This document shows, piece by piece, positions 59,496 to 64,000 of a stretch of DNA of 64,000 bases. Source of the stretch: Ruminococcus sp. GTDB lineage: Bacteria > Bacillota > Clostridia > Oscillospirales > Ruminococcaceae. The notes beneath the pieces are model-generated. The model searched no databases, was not told where the DNA came from, and saw only the letters and a list, made by a program, of their open reading frames with translations. The position numbers and the translations under genes are program-made. Numbering within the stretch: the first letter of the stretch is position 1; each line of letters opens with the position of its first letter. Where the stretch lies: positions 16,437-80,436 of the forward strand of contig SVNX01000007.1 in NCBI GenBank assembly GCA_015066665.1, written 5' to 3'.

Positions 59496-60320
59496 ATGGC
59501 ACAGAAGCAAGCGCCTAAAGGACGCGGACTCTGGATCCTGCTGATGATCCTGCTGATCCTTTGGAATCTCGGTGCGCTGACCCTTGGCGGCGTACTGCGC
59601 ATCGTCAGCGGACTCCGCGGCAAGGTCGCCGAGCTGTCCTCTCAGACTGAAAGCTCGGCGGAGACGACCAATCCCAGCCAGTACCGTCCGTGGGATACGA
59701 CAGAAACTGCGACATTTGCGACCTCCGGTACGGCTGTGTCCTGGAGCCCGGAGCAGACGACAGACACAACAGAGCCGGATTCCGTGAACACATCGGATAC
59801 CGCCGCATCTGCGCAGTCCTCGGAGACTGCCGCTGCACCCTCGGAGACTGCCGCCCCGCAGACAGCGCCTCCCGCAGCACCGCAGACAGAGGTGCCCGTC
59901 ATCACGCCGCCCACGGATGCCCCCGGCATCCCGACGCCCGGCGATTTCACATGGTACGGCACCTCACCCGCCGGCGTGACGTATCTGGATTTCTACGAAT
60001 CGCTCGGTACATGGAAGGGCATGATCGTCTATGACGAAAGCTCCAAGGATATGGTCAATGTCCTCCTTGACATCGGTCAGTCCGGCGATATTCTCGTGAC
60101 CATCGACTGGTACCAGCTCGTCATCAACGGTGAACCGCCGGTCGATGAGACAGGCTATGAGGATGCGGTCTATACCGGCTATCAGTGGGGCAACGGCATC
60201 CTTGTTTCCGGTCTGGGCGACCTGGAAATCACGGAATTCTATTCCGACGGAACCTGTCAGTATGCGACCGGCACTTTGACCTATAACGGCGCTGTATACC
60301 CGGTTGCACTCGTTCGGTAA
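59496..60320 (+). CDS. Membrane-anchored beta-rich protein
   Basis: A 274-residue product with an N-terminal membrane helix (GLWILLMILLILWNLGALTLGG, 11-32), a long Ser/Thr/Ala/Pro linker (about 50-150) and a C-terminal beta-rich domain (about 155-274: TWYGTSPAGVTYLDFY, then YQLVINGEPPVDETG). No named family. It is 12 bases after the first gene and 12 before the third; it probably faces outward and is part of the same complex. Confidence 0.72.
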   Translation: MAQKQAPKGRGLWILLMILLILWNLGALTLGGVLRIVSGLRGKVAELSSQTESSAETTNPSQYRPWDTTETATFATSGTAVSWSPEQTTDTTEPDSVNTSDTAASAQSSETAAAPSETAAPQTAPPAAPQTEVPVITPPTDAPGIPTPGDFTWYGTSPAGVTYLDFYESLGTWKGMIVYDESSKDMVNVLLDIGQSGDILVTIDWYQLVINGEPPVDETGYEDAVYTGYQWGNGILVSGLGDLEITEFYSDGTCQYATGTLTYNGAVYPVALVR

Positions 60321-60332
60321 GGAGGTGAGCGT

Positions 60333-60905
60333 ATGATCTGTCCAAATTGCAGCAATACCGTCCGTGACGGCGCTGCGTTCTGCAAATACTGCGGCTGTTC
60401 GCTGACGGTATCTCCCGCCCCGCCGATGCAGCCGCAGATGACGGCACCAGCACAGACGTGCTGTCCGCGATGCTATGCCGTTTCAGCGCCGAATGCGCCC
60501 TTCTGTGAAAGCTGCGGTCTGCCGTTCGGGACATCCCCCGCGCCGGCAGCGCCTGTCAAGGTCAAGCGCTACGGATTCCTGCGGTTTCTGCTGGTTCTGA
60601 TCATCATTCTCTGTCTGCTGGAATGTCTCCGCATCCCGTCCCGGATCAAGGAGGCGCAGAGCGGCGAGATCTCTCATGCGACACTGATCCCCTTTATGGA
60701 TCACCTCAAGCTTCCTAAGAAAACAGCGCCGCTACCGGAAAATGCCTTCGGCACGGGCAATGTCACACCGGAGCAGCAGGCGGAATACGCCCGCATTGCG
60801 TCTCAGCACATCACGCCGGAAGCCGGCGACACCATCCACGACCAGATTTTCGGCGGAACACCCGCTGAAACGCCCGCAATGGACGGAGAGGAGGGAGCTG
60901 AATGA
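60333..60905 (+). CDS. Second double zinc-ribbon membrane protein
   Basis: A 190-residue product with two zinc ribbons: CPNCSNTV...CKYCGCS (residues 3-24) and CCPRC...CESCGLP (about 43-65). A transmembrane helix follows (FLRFLLVLIIILCLLECL, about 83-100) and a helical acidic tail. It mirrors the first gene in layout. It overlaps the zincin gene by 4 bases (ATGA). Confidence 0.85.
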   Translation: MICPNCSNTVRDGAAFCKYCGCSLTVSPAPPMQPQMTAPAQTCCPRCYAVSAPNAPFCESCGLPFGTSPAPAAPVKVKRYGFLRFLLVLIIILCLLECLRIPSRIKEAQSGEISHATLIPFMDHLKLPKKTAPLPENAFGTGNVTPEQQAEYARIASQHITPEAGDTIHDQIFGGTPAETPAMDGEEGAE

Positions 60906-63826
60906 AGGTCAAGCATCAATTTCCGGTCGTTCTCCTGTGCATCACGATGGTGCTGGTGCTGGTTGTCACGGGCTTTGCGCTGCCGCTGTTCCTGCCGAAG
61001 GAGGAGCAGGGCAAGTCCGATCAGCTCTCCGACAAGCAGCTTTTGAAGCTGAGTAATTCGGTGCAGACGGATGAAAACGGCTTCGTACTGCCCGCCGGGA
61101 AAAGCGACGCCTTTACGGTCACGCCCGTGGACGGCATCACGATCTCCGCAGAGGCAAACGCCCTTGATAAAAACCGCAAATTCAAGATGGAGGAGGTCTC
61201 GCCCGAGGTCTGGGAGTCGCTGGAGACGTCTGCCAACGAGCATATCGGTCCGCAGATGGTGGTCGGCGCGTGGGAGCTGGATGCGGGACTCGCTGACGAT
61301 GAGGTACTGCCCGGCAGCTTTCAGATGCAGTATGACCTCAAGCAGCTCGGCATCCCCGAGGAGCTGTACGATCGCGTACACGCCTACCGCGTGGATGACA
61401 GCGGCGTTTTCTATGAGTACGCCGGCGGCCTGGAGGGCGATACCTTGACCATCAGCAGCCGGCAGAACAGTATCTCTCTTTTGTCGATCGCGATTGGCTC
61501 GCTGCTGGTCACCAGCGCCGTCAAGGTGTTGGATAAGGCGGTAACAGGCGCATTTCAGATCGACTATATCCACGGCAGCGTCAAGGTGCCGTTGGACGGC
61601 ATGGTGCGGTATGAGATTTTGATGGATCTGTCCTTCATCCTGAAGACGATCGGGGAGGACGGCATCACACGCGCCGAAAATGATGCACGCACCAGAGCGA
61701 AGGAGAACATTCTGGAAAAGATCAATCTGCGTTATGACAAGGACTACAGCTCGCCGGCGCAGATCGAGGATCCTGCACTGAAGGAGGATTATCGTCGCTG
61801 GGTCGAAAAGGAATACAACCGCCTGCTGAAGGAGGATGATGCCTACCAGCGCCAGCGCAAGCAGATCGAGGATGCAGCTTTGATGAGCAAGGATGAGCTC
61901 CGCGAACAGCTCGAGCAGATCCGCAAGGTCAAGGAATACTGCGAGGATGCCTATTCCTACCTCAAGGATGTCCACAAGCTGAAAATGCCGGATTACACCA
62001 TCATGGTCCATCTGAGCCCCAACGCCGCGGAGGGCGGCGTGGCATTTGATCCCTATCTGGGCAACCCCTATATGGTGCTGATGATGCAGAATATGTTCTC
62101 ATCCGGCAGGCAGGAAGACTATGAGAAGCTGCTGCTCACGATCGTGCATGAGAATTTTCACATCTGCCAGCGCGAATACCTCAGCGACCTGCGTTCGACC
62201 TATAAGGTGGACGAATCGACCGCGCAGACGGTCGAATACGAGGCGATGCTGCATTTCTATCCGACGAAGATCAGCAGTCTCGATCACGCATCGAATATGT
62301 ACAGGCGCGATCAGTTTGTCTACGGTCTGAACAAATACAAAATGAAATACCCCGAGGGTACGGTATCGACCGGCGACAAGGCGGCGGCATCCTACCCGAT
62401 GGCGAATTTCTGGCTGTATCTCAGAGAGACGGACGATACGGGTTTCGGCGTCATTATGAGCCGGTACAGCAGCCTGACCTTCCCCAGTCTCACGACCACG
62501 CTCAAAAGCGCCTACGGTCTGACCGAGGAGCAGCTTACGGATAAATTTCTCAGCTTTGCCGAGGATAAGCAGACCGATTTCTACGAATATGCACTGCGAA
62601 CGACCAGCTATGATTTCATGCCGTGTCAGGATTTCAGCGAGAAGGACGTCGCCAGGATCAAGCTCTACAACAACGATTACACGCTGCGGATGCGCAAGCT
62701 GTTTATCCCGGCAAAAGACGAGTCCGATCAGGAATACTGCCTGCTGCTGCGCGTGAATGACGACTATGCGGATATTATGAACGATTACCGCATCATCCCA
62801 GTGAACATGCAGAAGGGCGCCGACTACCGCGAATGGACGCACGGTCTGTTCTTTGAGCCGCACAGCTACCGTCCGGGCAATGAGGATGACCCGTATCAGT
62901 GGTTCATCGAAGCCGACGGCGGCACGGGCGGCTATTGGAACACGACAAGCGGCTACGCGCTGTACGTCATGCGGACGCCCGCCATGCCCATCAGCAAGGT
63001 GCGCAATGACAATCTCCAGCTCGTTCTCCCCGACCTCCCCGTGACGGGAACGGCGGGCGGCTGGTTCTCCTCCGGGGAGCCGGAGCTGATCGACAGCTAT
63101 GTTCTGACCTTCCGCATCGGCGACCGGCAGATCCTGCAAAAGCAGGTCACCCGCACCGAGCTGGATGCGCTCAAGCGCAAGGATAAGCCCTACGAGATGC
63201 CCATTGCGGAGCTGTATCAGGACGGCAAGCCCCTGACAGAGGAGCAGAAATACGCCCTCACCCTGACCATCCGCGAGTGTGCAGCCGACACCTACGAGAC
63301 AGACAAATGCTTCGGTCCCGAGTCGCCCGCCTGCAAGGTCTGGGACGATATCGACATCACCGGCGAATGGGATGTCACCTCCAAGATCGGCAGATATGAG
63401 ATGGGCTGGGCTGATAAGCTGATCGGCATGATGCCGGATGAAATGCAGGAATTCAAGGACGGCTACAATTCCGTCATGGAATCGCTCGTCGGTACGGAGG
63501 GACACAGCGTCATGACCGTCGAGGCGCAGCAGAATTCCACCACCAATTACGATGTCAAATTCATTCCGGAGGAGGAGGACGGCGTCACGGTGAACTATCT
63601 CGGCGTCTGGAATGCCGATGAGCGCACGCTCACCCTGAAGCCTCAGATGGAAAATGATGTTGCCGGCAGTATTGTCCTGAATGTCGCCAAATCGGAAGCC
63701 GGCGAGGTCTTCTTTGAATCCGAGATCGACGTTGATATTGCGATCGTTTCTGTACAGGCAGTCATGAACGGCAAGAAACGGCTCCCCGATACGGCACCGC
63801 AGCCCGAACCGCAGCCTGCCAGCTGA
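60902..63826 (+). CDS. Large membrane-anchored zincin-like protein
   Basis: A 974-residue product with one N-terminal membrane helix (VVLLCITMVLVLVVTGFAL, 9-27) and a large outer part. The middle has a coiled coil (about 255-355) and then a metallopeptidase motif H416-E-N-F-H420 (TIVHENFHICQ) with a candidate third ligand E445 or E447 (QTVEYEAM), the spacing of gluzincins. Glu417 would be the catalytic base. The C-terminal 350 residues are beta-rich. No named family recognised. It is the last gene of the operon. An active extracellular peptidase is inferred, not shown. Confidence 0.75.
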   Translation: MKVKHQFPVVLLCITMVLVLVVTGFALPLFLPKEEQGKSDQLSDKQLLKLSNSVQTDENGFVLPAGKSDAFTVTPVDGITISAEANALDKNRKFKMEEVSPEVWESLETSANEHIGPQMVVGAWELDAGLADDEVLPGSFQMQYDLKQLGIPEELYDRVHAYRVDDSGVFYEYAGGLEGDTLTISSRQNSISLLSIAIGSLLVTSAVKVLDKAVTGAFQIDYIHGSVKVPLDGMVRYEILMDLSFILKTIGEDGITRAENDARTRAKENILEKINLRYDKDYSSPAQIEDPALKEDYRRWVEKEYNRLLKEDDAYQRQRKQIEDAALMSKDELREQLEQIRKVKEYCEDAYSYLKDVHKLKMPDYTIMVHLSPNAAEGGVAFDPYLGNPYMVLMMQNMFSSGRQEDYEKLLLTIVHENFHICQREYLSDLRSTYKVDESTAQTVEYEAMLHFYPTKISSLDHASNMYRRDQFVYGLNKYKMKYPEGTVSTGDKAAASYPMANFWLYLRETDDTGFGVIMSRYSSLTFPSLTTTLKSAYGLTEEQLTDKFLSFAEDKQTDFYEYALRTTSYDFMPCQDFSEKDVARIKLYNNDYTLRMRKLFIPAKDESDQEYCLLLRVNDDYADIMNDYRIIPVNMQKGADYREWTHGLFFEPHSYRPGNEDDPYQWFIEADGGTGGYWNTTSGYALYVMRTPAMPISKVRNDNLQLVLPDLPVTGTAGGWFSSGEPELIDSYVLTFRIGDRQILQKQVTRTELDALKRKDKPYEMPIAELYQDGKPLTEEQKYALTLTIRECAADTYETDKCFGPESPACKVWDDIDITGEWDVTSKIGRYEMGWADKLIGMMPDEMQEFKDGYNSVMESLVGTEGHSVMTVEAQQNSTTNYDVKFIPEEEDGVTVNYLGVWNADERTLTLKPQMENDVAGSIVLNVAKSEAGEVFFESEIDVDIAIVSVQAVMNGKKRLPDTAPQPEPQPAS

Positions 63827-63882
63827 TTGCGGCAGCAGCGTCCCCAAACAAAACAGCATCTCCCCGAGAGATCTGATATAAT

Positions 63883-64000
63883 CCCCTTAGAGTAGACACA
63901 CGAAAAAACAAAAGTGTGAAAACTCTAAGGGGGTTATTTTGTGTCAAGAGGAAGTAAGCTAACAAATGAAGAACGAATAGCTGCAGTTCAGGAGTATCAA
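63883..64000 (+). mobile_element. IS3-type insertion sequence, left end (partial)
   Basis: TAGAGTAGACACAC (from 63888) looks like an IS3-family terminal sequence. A perfect 11-bp inverted repeat, CCCCTTAGAGT (63883-63893) and ACTCTAAGGGG (63922-63932), spans the end and the ribosome site of the transposase gene. The element continues past the window. Confidence 0.75.
63941..64000 (+). CDS. IS3-type transposase OrfA (partial, N-terminus)
   Basis: GTG at 63941, seven bases after AAGGGGG, opens a frame reading SRGSKLTNEERIAAVQEYQ, the start of an IS3-family OrfA helix-turn-helix. Only 20 codons lie in the window, so completeness cannot be judged. Confidence 0.72.
   Translation, partial: MSRGSKLTNEERIAAVQEYQ

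Noticed and set aside
62099..63859. Long - strand frame opposite the zincin gene
   Set aside because: Antisense shadow; the + strand gene has operon context, an ATGA overlap and a metal motif.
63877..63882. TATAAT just before the IS end as a promoter
   Set aside because: The hexamer 17 bases upstream (CAGCAT) is not a -35 and the spacing alternatives are no better.
1..64000. CRISPR array or rRNA genes
   Set aside because: No series of regularly spaced direct repeats and no rRNA-like sequence were found on either strand.

Overview
The window reads as chromosome of a spore-forming Gram-positive gut bacterium of the Ruminococcus type (Oscillospiraceae), moderately GC-rich. The case rests on a dockerin-bearing secreted deacetylase and a cohesin-like lipoprotein (cellulosome parts), an alpha/beta small acid-soluble spore protein, a class B sortase, HemZ, a lysine riboswitch and a T-box leader, and on repeated promoters with TTGACA-N17-TATAAT architecture. 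No rRNA genes and no CRISPR array were seen. Species-level naming is not supported by the sequence alone.

1-20550 is the right part of a siphovirus-type prophage whose left end lies outside the window. Two back-to-back consensus promoters with palindromic operators between them (17333-17466) form the lysis/lysogeny switch. Rightward on the + strand run a CI/LexA-type repressor, a membrane protein with a Cys/His zinc-finger-like tail, and a large serine integrase. Leftward on the - strand is one long, tightly overlapping operon: small regulators, PcfK- and PcfJ-like proteins, a coiled-coil protein, a RecA-like ATPase, an SF2 helicase, a VRR-NUC nuclease, an SSB-like DUF669 protein and a P4/D5-type primase-helicase; then an iteron-bearing gap that could be the phage origin, small accessory genes, a sigma-like late regulator, terminase small and large subunits, portal and minor capsid protein. 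The last codons of the integrase lie inside the 3' end of a tRNA-Glu gene, which marks the probable attachment site.

20529-28418 holds tRNA-Glu and tRNA-Met, a lipoprotein whose cohesin-like halves appear in swapped order, and a leftward group asd-dapA-dapB-ygiQ-deacetylase/dockerin. asd is preceded by a lysine riboswitch, so the lysine/diaminopimelate branch is feedback controlled; lysA sits separately at 45106.

28448-45060 is mostly rightward housekeeping and envelope genes: queA, lepA, hemW, a PrsA-like lipoprotein, a GntR/YtrA-type regulator with an ABC exporter and a CPBP protease under a 13-bp inverted-repeat operator, the spore protein gene, sortase B with an MFS transporter and a lipoprotein, and a heavy-metal P-type ATPase with a membrane methyltransferase. 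45106-55141 has lysA, a GH2 glycosidase, a T-box-controlled leuA, an MBL hydrolase, hemZ and rlmD.

55142-64000 is accessory. An AT-rich orphan gene sits beside a decayed cassette of three serine recombinases, one broken by a 5-bp tandem duplication. A four-gene operon follows: two zinc-ribbon membrane proteins, one membrane-anchored beta-rich protein and a 974-residue membrane-anchored protein with an HExxH zincin motif. The window ends in the left end of an IS3-type element. This operon and the cohesin-like lipoprotein are the best candidates for undescribed biology here.
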